A stretch of 50,217 nt of DNA from Catenibacterium sp. co_0103 (lineage in GTDB: Bacteria > Bacillota_I > Bacilli_A > Erysipelotrichales > Coprobacillaceae). The position numbers and the translations under genes were made by a program. The stretch spans positions 1-50,217 of the forward strand of contig NZ_RCYB01000009.1 of assembly GCF_004168205.1 (NCBI RefSeq), written 5' to 3'. This document shows, in pieces, positions 42,400 through 50,217 of this stretch (positions within the stretch are counted from its first letter, which is position 1; every line of letters starts with the position of its first letter). Below the pieces are notes generated by a model. It was not told the DNA's origin. It worked only from the letters and a program-made list of their open reading frames with translations, and did not search any database.

Positions 42400-43161
42400 T
42401 CATCGTTCTGGCTGATGCTTTTTCTTTACCTTTTTATTTTCTTTTGGCGGTGAACTTAGCTCCGTTTCCACATATTCACTGATGATACAAAGAGCCTTGT
42501 TATAATCACCGCTCTCCCTTACCCTTTTACACATTTCTTTTGCTTCTGCTGTCTGGTCATTGTTTTTCAGAAGGATTGAGGCATCGCTCATAATAGAAAA
42601 GATATTTCCATCATGTCCCAGAAGCGGTAACTTGGGACGTGGTTTGTTCGGATGTGATTTCTCTGTTTGTGTTTCATTTTGTGTTTTGGTTTCTTCCTGC
42701 ATTTTTGCCCGTTCCATCCCCGGATGCCAGAAATGGACATTCAAAATTCCTTCCTCTACCTGAATGTCCTGCTGTTCAAATCCTTCTCCCCAGCCATCAC
42801 TGTACTGCCCTGTAATATAATCACCAAGCTCTTTTAGTTCTTCCGGGTTCAGGAATTCATTTAATTCCAGTTTTGTACAGCCATATAAGGTTCCTTCCTG
42901 ATTTTCTATGGTAACAACTGCACTTTTTACTTTTTCCTGAATGGATGCACTGCCGGAAAAATACTGCATAAGGTCATCTTCCCCATATCGGTTCAGTTCC
43001 TCACGGATTGCACTTTCATACCAGGCAAGGTCTGTCCCATACAAAGGCATTCCATATGCATCATTTTCTGTCCACTCTTCTTCCCATTCTGATTCTTCCG
43101 AAATAAGATTTCCAGTTAGTTCTGTCAATAGATTGATGTGTATCGTTTCTTTTTCTTCCAT
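42400..43161 (-). CDS. ICE accessory protein with QPER tail, unknown
   Basis: The 253-residue acidic protein (MEEKETIHINLLTELTGNLISEES...) has an N-terminal region (1-160) with a conserved-looking GDYITGQYSDGWGEGFEQQDI stretch, then a linker and a C-terminal module KLPLLGHDGNIFSIMSDASILLKNN... MCKRVRESGDYNKALCIISEYVE that recurs in proteins of related ICEs. A basic tail ends KKVKKKHQPER. I cannot name a family or activity; the first part is reminiscent of antirestriction-type ArdA/ArdB helpers only in its acidity. It is co-transcribed with DUF3991/Toprim and the methyltransferase block. Confidence 0.65.
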   Translation of the reverse strand: MEEKETIHINLLTELTGNLISEESEWEEEWTENDAYGMPLYGTDLAWYESAIREELNRYGEDDLMQYFSGSASIQEKVKSAVVTIENQEGTLYGCTKLELNEFLNPEELKELGDYITGQYSDGWGEGFEQQDIQVEEGILNVHFWHPGMERAKMQEETKTQNETQTEKSHPNKPRPKLPLLGHDGNIFSIMSDASILLKNNDQTAEAKEMCKRVRESGDYNKALCIISEYVETELSSPPKENKKVKKKHQPER

Positions 43162-43167
43162 TTTCTA

Positions 43168-44145
43168 TCACCTGCTTTCCAATGGTCTGTCTCTGCACAG
43201 ATTCGTCTGCTTTCTTTCTTTTGCAAGATCTGCATAGTCTGCCCCTTCTCTTTCCGGCAGGTTGCTGATGATCTTGTATCTTCCTTCATAATGCTTTTTC
43301 ATCTGTTCTTTTGCCCATCTTCCGGCAAAATCATTATCCGTACAGATTTCAATTTCCTTGATTTCCGGATGGTTCTTAAGGAACGCTTCCAGTGCGTCCG
43401 GCGGCTTTTTAAAACGTTCACTCTGTATCTGTGCGTTTTCTTTCGGAGCAGCAATTCCCCCAAGGGAAAGCCGGTATTTATCCTGCTTTCCCTCTTCCAG
43501 TGTCATATGTGCCAGTGCATCAATACAGGCTTCGTAAACAGCAACCCGATTCGTCTCTTTTCTTGGAGGAATACAAAAACTGTACTTCTTTTCACTCCCG
43601 ACCTGTTCCATCTTGAATCCTTTCCTGTTTTTTTCATAGATTCCTCGCAGGAAGGCATATCTCGCTTTTCCCGATTCATCTTTCCCGACAAAAACAGCAT
43701 TATGGTACGGAACACTTTCATAAAGGATTTCCTGTGAGATACAATACGTGATCACCGCATCGCTAACCCCACGGTGGTTCAGATAGGCCCGGATTCTCCG
43801 GCAGTTTAAGAATCTCTCCGGCAGCTTAAATGGTGGTTTTTCTTTTTCAACTGACTGTGTTGGAAGAAAAGACGGACTCTCTTCGCACAACAGCTTTACG
43901 GCATCTGTAAATTTCATCCCATCCACTTCTATGAGGAAACGCAGTGCAGACACGCCGCCGATATCTCTGGACTTCCAATGCCATTTGCTGGACAGTTCAT
44001 TGATTTTAAAACTGTCGTGGTCCGTCAACTGCCATTCATTTCTGGTTCTTGTCTTTTGCAGTCTCTGTGCCTGATGCGTTCGTAGATACTCATATGCAGT
44101 CATGTTCTTTGCTGCCTGAATCTCCTCTTCCGTTACCCAAGGCAT
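43168..44145 (-). CDS. DUF3991/Toprim-domain protein (primase-like)
   Basis: The 325-residue product starts with the DUF3991 region (about 1-90: ...TAYEYLRTHQAQRLQKTRTRNEWQL... WHWKSRDIGGVSALRFLIEV), followed by a Toprim fold: the acidic motif EACIDALAHM supplies the Glu and EICTDNDFAGRWAKEQ supplies the DxD. Toprim domains occur in primases and topoisomerases; in ICEs such proteins may prime the complementary strand in the recipient. No zinc finger is visible. The ATG overlaps the metK stop (TAATG), so it is translationally coupled to metK. Confidence 0.8.
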   Translation of the reverse strand: MPWVTEEEIQAAKNMTAYEYLRTHQAQRLQKTRTRNEWQLTDHDSFKINELSSKWHWKSRDIGGVSALRFLIEVDGMKFTDAVKLLCEESPSFLPTQSVEKEKPPFKLPERFLNCRRIRAYLNHRGVSDAVITYCISQEILYESVPYHNAVFVGKDESGKARYAFLRGIYEKNRKGFKMEQVGSEKKYSFCIPPRKETNRVAVYEACIDALAHMTLEEGKQDKYRLSLGGIAAPKENAQIQSERFKKPPDALEAFLKNHPEIKEIEICTDNDFAGRWAKEQMKKHYEGRYKIISNLPEREGADYADLAKERKQTNLCRDRPLESR

Positions 44146-45305
44146 TACAGAATGGTATCCTGAAGAGCCAGTACCTTATCAGTTCGCTCCCAAGGAAACT
44201 CCTTTCTTCCAAAGTGTCCAAAAACTGCCGTCTGCCGGAAAATCGGACGGTTCAGTCTGAGAGATTCCATGATCTGGACAGGTGTCACTCCAAACACCAG
44301 TGGGATTGCTCTCGCCAGACAATCATCTGCACACACTTTTCCTGTACCAAAGGTATCTACTGCGATCATCACCGGCTCTGCCACTCCGATTGCGTAAGCC
44401 AGAGACACCTGACATCTGCTTGCAAGTCCGGCAGCTACCATATTTTTGGCAATATATCTTGCCATATATGCTGCAGAACGGTCTACTTTTGAACAGTCCT
44501 TCCCCGAAAATGCACCTCCGCCATGCGGAACCATACTGCCATAGGTATCCACCATCAGCTTTCTTCCGGTCAGTCCGGTATCTGCATCAAGCCCTCCGCA
44601 CACAAATCTCCCTGACGGATTGACCAGGATCTTCGTATCCTCATCCGGAGGCAGTAATCGGAGTGCCGGACGAAGCACCTTCTCCCTAATCTCGGTCTCT
44701 AACTTCTTCAGGCTCTTTTCTGCACTGTGCTGGCAGGAAACAACCACGCTTTCCAGTCTCACTGGTTTTTCATCTTCATATTCTACGGTTACCTGTGCTT
44801 TCCCATCCGAAAAGATATCTTTGATATATCCGCTTCTTCTGCAAGCCGAAAGTTCACGGGTGATTCGGTGTGCCAAGACGATAGGCATTGGCATAAGTTG
44901 TGCGGTTTCGTCACACGCATAACCGACCATAACGCCCTGATCTCCAGCTCCCCGGCTTCTGTCTCTTCCCTTTTTTCCATTGTTGTCCCGGAATTCTTTT
45001 GATACACTCACTGCTTTTGCGATATCCGGACTCTGCTGGTGTACAAATGTATCCATTTCTATTCCATCTGTACAATATCCGCATTCCCCCAGAACCTTTC
45101 GGATCACATCAAACACTGGCGGCTCATATCCGCTGCTGATTTCTCCTGCCACAAACACATTTCCTCTTGTCGCAAGCACTTCACATGCAACCCTTGAAGA
45201 CGGATCATGTTTCAGGCATTCATCTAAGATTGCGTCTGCGATCTGGTCACATACTTTATCCGGGTGTCCTTCTGTTACTGATTCTGCTGTATAATAACGT
45301 TTCAT
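44145..45305 (-). CDS. metK: S-adenosylmethionine synthetase, ICE-borne
   Basis: The 386-residue product starts MKRYYTAESVTEGHPDKVCDQIADAIL at 45305, 6 nt after AAGGAG; a longer reading to 45401 lacks support. It has the MetK hallmarks: the ATP-binding GHPDK, GAGDQGVMVGYA, and the loop GGGAFSGKDCSKVDRSAAYMARY. It makes SAM from methionine and ATP in the cytosol. Length and motifs are normal, so it should be active. Lying in an ICE operon with a DNA methyltransferase three genes downstream, it may secure SAM for methylation. No SAM riboswitch is visible upstream; a terminator of the adhesin gene lies there instead. Codon use is GC-richer than in the left flank. Confidence 0.92.
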   Translation of the reverse strand: MKRYYTAESVTEGHPDKVCDQIADAILDECLKHDPSSRVACEVLATRGNVFVAGEISSGYEPPVFDVIRKVLGECGYCTDGIEMDTFVHQQSPDIAKAVSVSKEFRDNNGKKGRDRSRGAGDQGVMVGYACDETAQLMPMPIVLAHRITRELSACRRSGYIKDIFSDGKAQVTVEYEDEKPVRLESVVVSCQHSAEKSLKKLETEIREKVLRPALRLLPPDEDTKILVNPSGRFVCGGLDADTGLTGRKLMVDTYGSMVPHGGGAFSGKDCSKVDRSAAYMARYIAKNMVAAGLASRCQVSLAYAIGVAEPVMIAVDTFGTGKVCADDCLARAIPLVFGVTPVQIMESLRLNRPIFRQTAVFGHFGRKEFPWERTDKVLALQDTIL

Positions 45306-45375
45306 TTTTCTTCTCCTTATATCTACAAGTCCTGCCACTAGCAAATCTTTACTTACGAATGCATGGCAAGATAGA

Positions 45376-45412
45376 CAGGGCAGGAGCTGCCTGATGCACA
45401 TCTCCTGCCCTG
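45376..45412 (-). terminator. Strong hairpin after the adhesin gene
   Basis: CAGGGCAGGAG and its exact complement form an 11-bp GC-rich stem, followed by TCTATCTT on the minus strand. It lies 30 nt past the adhesin stop and 71 nt before metK. It may also act as a partial attenuator for the metK operon. Confidence 0.6.
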
Positions 45413-45441
45413 CCGGATTGATTTATCCAGTTATTCTTCTT

Positions 45442-48400
45442 TTATTTTTCTTCTGTTTCTTCTTTATTTTCTGTCATTCTTGACTTCTTTCTGCGGTACA
45501 CAGTCACTCCTGTAACTGTTCCGGCAGATGCCAGTGCAAGCAAGACAAATGCCCACACTTTCTGGTTATCCCCTGTTTTTGGTGCATTGGTCTTTTCGGT
45601 TGTTTTCTCCGGTGTTCTGGCATCTTTCATTTCTACTTTCTGCACTTCCATCGTATCTTTCAATGTAAATGTAACATCTTCGGCAATCTCATACCCATCC
45701 GGTGCTGTGATCTCACGCAAGGTAAGTTCCTCATTGACCGGAAGCTTCGCAACAGAATGTGGCTTTCCGTCCGTGATCCACTCTTCCAGAACAGTTCCGT
45801 CTTTTCGGATGATCTGAAGCTTTGCCCCTTCCAGTTCTTTCCCTGTGCTAATGTCTGTTTTGGAAATTTCCACTTTGGAATATTCGTCTTTCATTTCAAC
45901 CTTTGTCACACTTCCATCTTCTTTGACTTCAAAGGTCACATCGCTGGCAGACACATAGCCGTCTTCATAAGGAGCCAGTTCTTCATGCAAAGTATAAGTT
46001 CCTTCCGGCAGACCATAAATCACATGATCTTCTTTGGTACTGGTCCATTCTTCCACGACATTTCCGTCTTTGTCGATCACCTGAAGTTTTGCTCCCTCCA
46101 GCTCTTTTCCGGTAGTCGCATCTGTCTTGGTGATACGTGTCTCGGTCGGCTGGTTCTCAACTTCTTTACTCAGTACAATCTTTTCAAGATTCTGGTTTTC
46201 GTAGGATGCATCTACCTTCCATACTTCCTCGTTCGGAAGATATCCGGCTTTTCTGACTTCCTCTTTGACATAATATTTTCCATGTGGGAGGTCACTGTCA
46301 AAAGTCAGATTTCCGTTCTTATTGGTTGCTTTCTTTTCCAGCAGGGTATCCTTCTCTACAAGAACTTCTCCCTGATTAGAAACGATATCTTCCGCAGCAT
46401 ACAGTCCAAAAATAACACTTTCCAGCTTTTCGCCTGTGACAGCATCTTTCTTTTCTACTGATACGGAAACTTTCTGTCTTTCATTTTTATAGGTAACACC
46501 TTCATAAACAACTGCCTGTGTATCATCCTCGGCTGTCAGGGTAAATTCTTTCTGCTCGGTATTCAGGACAAAATTCTCTCCTGCTACAACCTCTTTCAGA
46601 TAATAAGTTCCCAGTGGCAGATTGTAGATAACTGCTGTTCCATTTTCATCTGTAGTCAGTTTGGCTACCAGGTCATCTTTCTCATAACGGACAACTGGAT
46701 TTCCTTCTTCGTCCTTTGCTCCGTCCGGTGAATAAATAGTATCCTTAGCATATACTTCAAACTGGGCACCTTCTACTCCGGTTTCTTCATATTTAAATTC
46801 TTTATAGATACCTGTTTCTTCTTTCCCTGATACCGCATTTTTTACCTTTGACACAAGCGTCTTTACTTTTTCCAGAACAGAATCTCCTGTTACTTCGGTA
46901 AGCTGTTCTCCCTTTTTCGTCAGGAGCAGGCTTCCTACCTGTTCATCGTTTTTCTGTTCTACCTCTACAATCGTTGCTCCTGTATCTGGATCAATCTGAT
47001 GTGCAGTGTTTGAGGATACTGTAATTACAATACCGCTCTGTGGATTTTCTTTATATGTTCCTTTTGTAGTCTGCTCTAATGGTGAAATAATCGTTGTTCC
47101 ATCATACAGGGACTCTTCGCTTCCCTGTCTTACAAATCCTTCTGGTGCTTTCACTTCTTCGATTCGATAGGTAGAGCACTTCAGTTCCTGCGGTGTGATC
47201 AGATATCCTTCCTCGTTTGTTTCGAATACACTGATCTTTTCTTTCTTCGGATACTGAACAACCTGTTCCACATATTTCTTATTTGTCACATCGTAAATCT
47301 TATAAGAAGCACCAGCCTTTAAAACCGTATTTCCAGTCTGTGCATCCTTCTTTATAATTTTCAACAAGAATTCAAACGGACGGTCATCAAACACTCGCCA
47401 CTGCATAGGTTCTCTGTTGTCATCTTCCACATTCACCACAAATGGATCGATGGTCTTCAGATTCTCCGGTGTCGTGCTTTCTACCACAACATAACTTCCA
47501 TAAGGCAGTTCCGGGCTGACTGCATATCCTTTTGTATCCGTGATCAGTTCCGGCACTGGTACGGCTGTTCCATTTTCATAGGTGACTGCCACCTGCTCGT
47601 TACTGAAATCATAATTTTTAAAATCACTTGCCGTGTAGCTTTCTCCATTGACCGGTTTCAGCTTTCCATTTTTCACCTGTGACAGGCTGCTAATCAGATA
47701 TACCTGAAATCCTGCGCCTGCGACCAGGTCTGTTTCTGTCTGCTCTTCATCTTCACTGATTTTGATCAACTGAAATGCCTGTTTCTTCACCTGTTCTTTT
47801 ACCGTAAGGTCTCTTGTCACTTCTGCAACATCTTGTCCCTCATAGGTTACGGATACCTCATATCTTGTAGTATCCAGTGTATATCCTTCCGGCGGAGTGA
47901 TCTCTTTTACATACATTTCCCCAAGGTATAATTCTGAGAACTCCAGTGTTCCATCATCACCGATGACTCCCTGTGCGATCAGGCTGTCCTGTTTATACAG
48001 CACCCCTGTTGTTCCATCCGGATGCACGATATCTTCTTTGGCATACAGACCATACACCGCACCTCGAAGAGCGCCGTCTCCCTGTGGCTGGAATGCAAGT
48101 GTTTCCTTATCAATCTTTGCGATTTTTACTTTTCCGGTGACCCTCTCATCCGTTGCTGTTACCGTCAATGTCTTTCCGGCTGCAACATCCACTTGATAGA
48201 CTTCCTGATTCCGTTTATATCCGGTCGGTGTAGTCACTTCTTTTACATACACAGTTTTGAGTGCGGCATCAAAATAATCACTGACTGCTTTTCCGTCTGT
48301 TCCGGTTGCAGTCATTGTCATCAGCAGATTTTCGCACTTCTTATCGGTGTAAATACCGTATACTGCTCCAGATAGTGGGTTCTGTGTATTGATATCTTTC

Positions 48401-49812
48401 TTCGTCAACTCAATACGTGTCATGTTCAGCCACTGTACGCTGAAGCTTACCGGAGCTGCTGTTTCGCTTTCAAATACACCGATATCCTGTTTGGAATCTC
48501 CGGTCGTCAGCACCAGCGTTCTCCATGTCTTTCCGACAGAACCATATAAGCTGCCGGAAGCATAACTGCCTGTCAGTAATAAATCCGCAGACAGATAGAA
48601 TGTATCTCCACCATAAATCTGGATTTTTCCATTTGTAACACTTGTTCCTTTAGAAAGATTATGTGCAGTCACATTTTCCGGTACACTCAATGTCACATAG
48701 TTTCTGTGATCTCCAGACAGTGTGATATTTGGTGTTTTCTGGATGTTTCCATCCCGTACTGCATTCAGCTTTGTGCTTGAAAAGCTCAGTTCACCTTTTG
48801 GCGGTTCTTCCTGTCCGAACAGATAATTGATATATGCGATAACCCCTGCATTTACAAGGTCATTATAATTACATCCGGTAAATCCGGCTTCTCCTGCGTA
48901 AGCGTAGCTGGCTGCAATATGCGTATACACATACTTTTCATCCTCTGATTTCCCGGACAGATAACTTCCTGTCAGATCTCCTGCCCCGCCATAGCCATAG
49001 TAAAGGACTTTCTGCAGATTCTTGTTACTGTCCAATACCTGTGCCACATAACTTCCACTCGGTGGGGATGCTTTCTGGGACTGGAGACAGTATGCGATCT
49101 TTCCGTTTACGGTAAACAGACACGTAAGATAATTTCCAAGATAACTTGGATAATAAATCGTTCTTCCTTTTGTCAGTGTGACTGTTGAACCACTGCTTGT
49201 GGCTCTTTCAGCCGCAGACAGTACCATGACATTCCCTTCTTCAATATCCTCTTTGAGTTCTTCGATTGCCTGTGCAGATGCATCTTCCCCGGATGCCTCG
49301 ATCTCTACATCGGTATAGTTCTGCACAGGCGAGTCCGAATCATCTTCAGATTTTGTATCTGATTTTTGCTTTTCTCCACCATTGTCCTGTGCATATGCCT
49401 GACCTTCCGTATCCGTCAGGATCACCTTTCGGCTGATGATGTAGCTGTCACTCTGATCCTTTGGTACAACCATGTAAGAGGCAATGTAAGTTCCAGCTTT
49501 GTCCGGATGGTATTCCCCACCCTTTTCATCTTGGATGCTGACAAGCGTAACATCCTCTTTTTCTGCATCATAATGGATTCCTTCCATACTGGTTTCCACT
49601 GCAAATGTTTCATCCGAAATCTCTTTCGTGATATCGTCTGCCGTAACTGCCTTCTCTTTCCGACTCGTAGCCGCCTGTTCGGATGCCTGTACCTCCTGCC
49701 CCACATCCGTCTGCTCGGCAGCAAACGCATTGGCACTGCTTAAGGTACTGACGCCCACCAGGACAGCCAGTCCAAAGGCTGCGATTCTGGTTTTTAAATT
49801 CTTCACCTTCAT
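45442..49812 (-). CDS. Sortase-anchored thioester/Cna-B surface adhesin (SpaA-like)
   Basis: The 1456-residue product has a signal peptide (1-33, ending ANAFAA), an acidic linker, a thioester-type domain at about 205-345 (FTVNGKIAYCLQSQKASPPSG, with Cys in the position that bonds a Gln), then about nine Cna-B/SpaA-like beta domains from about 460 to 1400, several with the K...E/N signature of intramolecular isopeptide bonds (for example SGAVYGIYTDKKC, EGAKLQVIDKDG, and EGAKLQIIRKDG). A sorting signal NAPKTGD, a membrane span and a basic tail end the protein, so sortase can fix it to the wall. In ICEs, such adhesins promote cell-cell contact. AAAGGAAA precedes the ATG. Confidence 0.9.
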   Translation of the reverse strand: MKVKNLKTRIAAFGLAVLVGVSTLSSANAFAAEQTDVGQEVQASEQAATSRKEKAVTADDITKEISDETFAVETSMEGIHYDAEKEDVTLVSIQDEKGGEYHPDKAGTYIASYMVVPKDQSDSYIISRKVILTDTEGQAYAQDNGGEKQKSDTKSEDDSDSPVQNYTDVEIEASGEDASAQAIEELKEDIEEGNVMVLSAAERATSSGSTVTLTKGRTIYYPSYLGNYLTCLFTVNGKIAYCLQSQKASPPSGSYVAQVLDSNKNLQKVLYYGYGGAGDLTGSYLSGKSEDEKYVYTHIAASYAYAGEAGFTGCNYNDLVNAGVIAYINYLFGQEEPPKGELSFSSTKLNAVRDGNIQKTPNITLSGDHRNYVTLSVPENVTAHNLSKGTSVTNGKIQIYGGDTFYLSADLLLTGSYASGSLYGSVGKTWRTLVLTTGDSKQDIGVFESETAAPVSFSVQWLNMTRIELTKKDINTQNPLSGAVYGIYTDKKCENLLMTMTATGTDGKAVSDYFDAALKTVYVKEVTTPTGYKRNQEVYQVDVAAGKTLTVTATDERVTGKVKIAKIDKETLAFQPQGDGALRGAVYGLYAKEDIVHPDGTTGVLYKQDSLIAQGVIGDDGTLEFSELYLGEMYVKEITPPEGYTLDTTRYEVSVTYEGQDVAEVTRDLTVKEQVKKQAFQLIKISEDEEQTETDLVAGAGFQVYLISSLSQVKNGKLKPVNGESYTASDFKNYDFSNEQVAVTYENGTAVPVPELITDTKGYAVSPELPYGSYVVVESTTPENLKTIDPFVVNVEDDNREPMQWRVFDDRPFEFLLKIIKKDAQTGNTVLKAGASYKIYDVTNKKYVEQVVQYPKKEKISVFETNEEGYLITPQELKCSTYRIEEVKAPEGFVRQGSEESLYDGTTIISPLEQTTKGTYKENPQSGIVITVSSNTAHQIDPDTGATIVEVEQKNDEQVGSLLLTKKGEQLTEVTGDSVLEKVKTLVSKVKNAVSGKEETGIYKEFKYEETGVEGAQFEVYAKDTIYSPDGAKDEEGNPVVRYEKDDLVAKLTTDENGTAVIYNLPLGTYYLKEVVAGENFVLNTEQKEFTLTAEDDTQAVVYEGVTYKNERQKVSVSVEKKDAVTGEKLESVIFGLYAAEDIVSNQGEVLVEKDTLLEKKATNKNGNLTFDSDLPHGKYYVKEEVRKAGYLPNEEVWKVDASYENQNLEKIVLSKEVENQPTETRITKTDATTGKELEGAKLQVIDKDGNVVEEWTSTKEDHVIYGLPEGTYTLHEELAPYEDGYVSASDVTFEVKEDGSVTKVEMKDEYSKVEISKTDISTGKELEGAKLQIIRKDGTVLEEWITDGKPHSVAKLPVNEELTLREITAPDGYEIAEDVTFTLKDTMEVQKVEMKDARTPEKTTEKTNAPKTGDNQKVWAFVLLALASAGTVTGVTVYRRKKSRMTENKEETEEK

Positions 49813-49853
49813 GTGTGTTTCCTTTCTGATAATAAATACATTGTTCAGTAAAA

Positions 49854-49881
49854 TACCGCAGAAGGTTCTCCCTCTGCGGTA
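49854..49881 (-). terminator. Hairpin between the 72-residue gene and the adhesin gene
   Basis: TACCGCAGA and TCTGCGGTA form a perfect 9-bp stem followed by TTTTAC on the minus strand. It begins 4 nt past the upstream stop. It should terminate or attenuate before the adhesin gene. Confidence 0.6.
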
Positions 49882-49885
49882 ACAT

Positions 49886-50104
49886 TTATCTTGTGTATTG
49901 CTTTTCTGCTTTTTTCATTTCCTGTCTGGTGCATTTTACTGCATCCATCACTGCCTTTGTCGGCAAGCCATTTTCCAGACATCCTTCCAGAATTCCATCC
50001 AGATAAAATTTCGATGGTTTTGCCGGAACATCCTTATGAGGGGAGTTCATCGTGTATACGAATACTTCCCTTAAAGTTCCAGCCTGATCCTTAAACTGGT
50101 TCAA
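49886..50104 (-). CDS. Small ICE protein, unknown, TTG start uncertain
   Basis: The 72-residue product (LNQFKDQAGTLREVFVYTMN..., ending CTRQEMKKAEKQYTR) is mostly helical and basic. The first possible start is TTG at 50104, after an in-frame stop at 50110-50108, and has no good ribosome binding site. An ATG at codon 19 is an alternative. Its codon use and position in the same operon direction suggest a real gene, but the 5' end may be deleted. The family is not recognised. Confidence 0.5.
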   Translation of the reverse strand: MNQFKDQAGTLREVFVYTMNSPHKDVPAKPSKFYLDGILEGCLENGLPTKAVMDAVKCTRQEMKKAEKQYTR

Positions 50105-50136
50105 AAGTCAAGGACAGAATGTTGACAGTCCTTGCC

Positions 50137-50172
50137 AAAAGAGCATCACCGTAAGGTGATGCTCTTTTTTTT
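50137..50172 (+). terminator. Strong bidirectional hairpin terminator
   Basis: AAAAGAGCATCACC and GGTGATGCTCTTTT form a 14-bp perfect stem with loop GTAA, followed by eight Ts on the plus strand (four from the stem arm). On the minus strand it is followed by only TTTT. A second inverted repeat, CAAGGAC/GTCCTTG (50109-50134), lies between it and the small gene. Beyond it, to the window end, nothing was recognised. Confidence 0.7.
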
Positions 50173-50217
50173 CGCGCCCTCTATCTCTCTATCTCCACGA
50201 CGAAAAGAAGTCCTGAT

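Larger units (their letters stand above)
7982..50104 (-). mobile_element. Integrative conjugative element, partial (left part to window edge)
   Basis: A 42-kb block of co-directional genes includes a complete-looking conjugation set: VirB4, PrgI, VirB6-like, small pilin-like, VirD4, CHAP/lysozyme hydrolase, MobP relaxase, MobC, PcfB, oriT candidate, ArdC-like, methyltransferase, DUF3991/Toprim and a mating adhesin. Regulators and cargo (Rhs toxin island, DUF1906 island) sit between the helicase and the transfer genes. No right-hand attachment site or second integrase is visible; the recombinase trio at 3.1-7.8 kb is the only candidate integration system. Bounds are those of the recognised genes, not of mapped ends. 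Confidence 0.75.

Noticed and set aside
45306..45441. SAM riboswitch upstream of metK
   Set aside because: The region has one long GC-rich hairpin placed as the adhesin terminator and none of the conserved SAM-I junction sequences.
1..50217. tRNA or rRNA genes as integration targets
   Set aside because: No cloverleaf-like or rRNA sequence was noticed on either strand by eye; a dedicated scan would be needed for certainty.

Overview
The window looks like the chromosome of a low-to-mid GC gut Firmicute, most likely a Lachnospiraceae-type Clostridium relative. This is inferred from strong GGAGG-type ribosome binding sites, the conjugation gene set (PrgI, VirB4, VirD4, PcfB, MobP, DUF4313, DUF4314, DUF3789), a Cna-B surface adhesin and AgrC/AgrA-like regulators. 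Almost every intact gene lies on the minus strand, so transcription runs from the right edge to the left edge.

Layout, left to right. (1) 1-2955 is an AT-rich, decaying region: the 5' end of an unknown gene, an internally deleted Phd/YefM antitoxin, an N-terminally truncated SIMPL-domain gene fused to a truncated IS605-type tnpB, an IS200-type tnpA with an internal stop, a flavodoxin fragment, and one intact gene for a HExxH zincin-like protein. (2) 3008-7908 is a Tn554-like module: three complete tyrosine recombinases and a DUF6262/TnpC-type protein in one tightly overlapping operon, bracketed by a 10-bp direct repeat that may be the recombination core. (3) 7982-11045 carries a DinG/XPD-type Fe-S helicase, a 534-bp non-coding stretch with repeated motifs and long-range pairing (candidate structured RNA), and a sigma-region-4-like regulator whose ribosome binding site is caught in an inverted repeat. 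(4) 11203-24416 is a polymorphic-toxin island: lipoprotein, candidate immunity protein, a 3118-residue Rhs/YD-repeat toxin with a CdiA-CT-like nuclease tip, and an AgrC/AgrA-like two-component pair whose response regulator has an in-frame stop. A 21-bp-period direct repeat upstream of the Rhs gene has the geometry of a LytTR binding site. (5) 24667-27661 has a second possible effector/partner pair: a DUF1906-type protein with a hydrophobic C-terminus and a two-TM membrane protein. (6) 27826-50104 is the conjugation and maintenance backbone of an integrative conjugative element (ICE): CHAP/lysozyme hydrolase, VirB4, PrgI, VirB6-like, small pilin-like protein, VirD4, ArdC-like protein, PcfB, MobP relaxase, MobC, a candidate oriT, a beta-class DNA methyltransferase, a DUF3991/Toprim protein, an ICE-borne metK and a sortase-anchored thioester/Cna-B adhesin.

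How it fits together (inference): MobP and MobC nick at the oriT near 40.5 kb, VirD4 couples the DNA to the VirB4/VirB6/PrgI channel, the CHAP/lysozyme protein opens peptidoglycan, and the adhesin stabilises mating pairs. The methyltransferase, MetK and ArdC-like protein probably protect the DNA on entry. Three accessory proteins share a Lys-rich tail ending QPER, a possible common targeting signal. The Rhs toxin and the DUF1906 protein would give the host a competitive benefit. The right end of the ICE was not identified in this window. Whether the Tn554-like module is the ICE integration system or a separate transposon cannot be settled from sequence alone.
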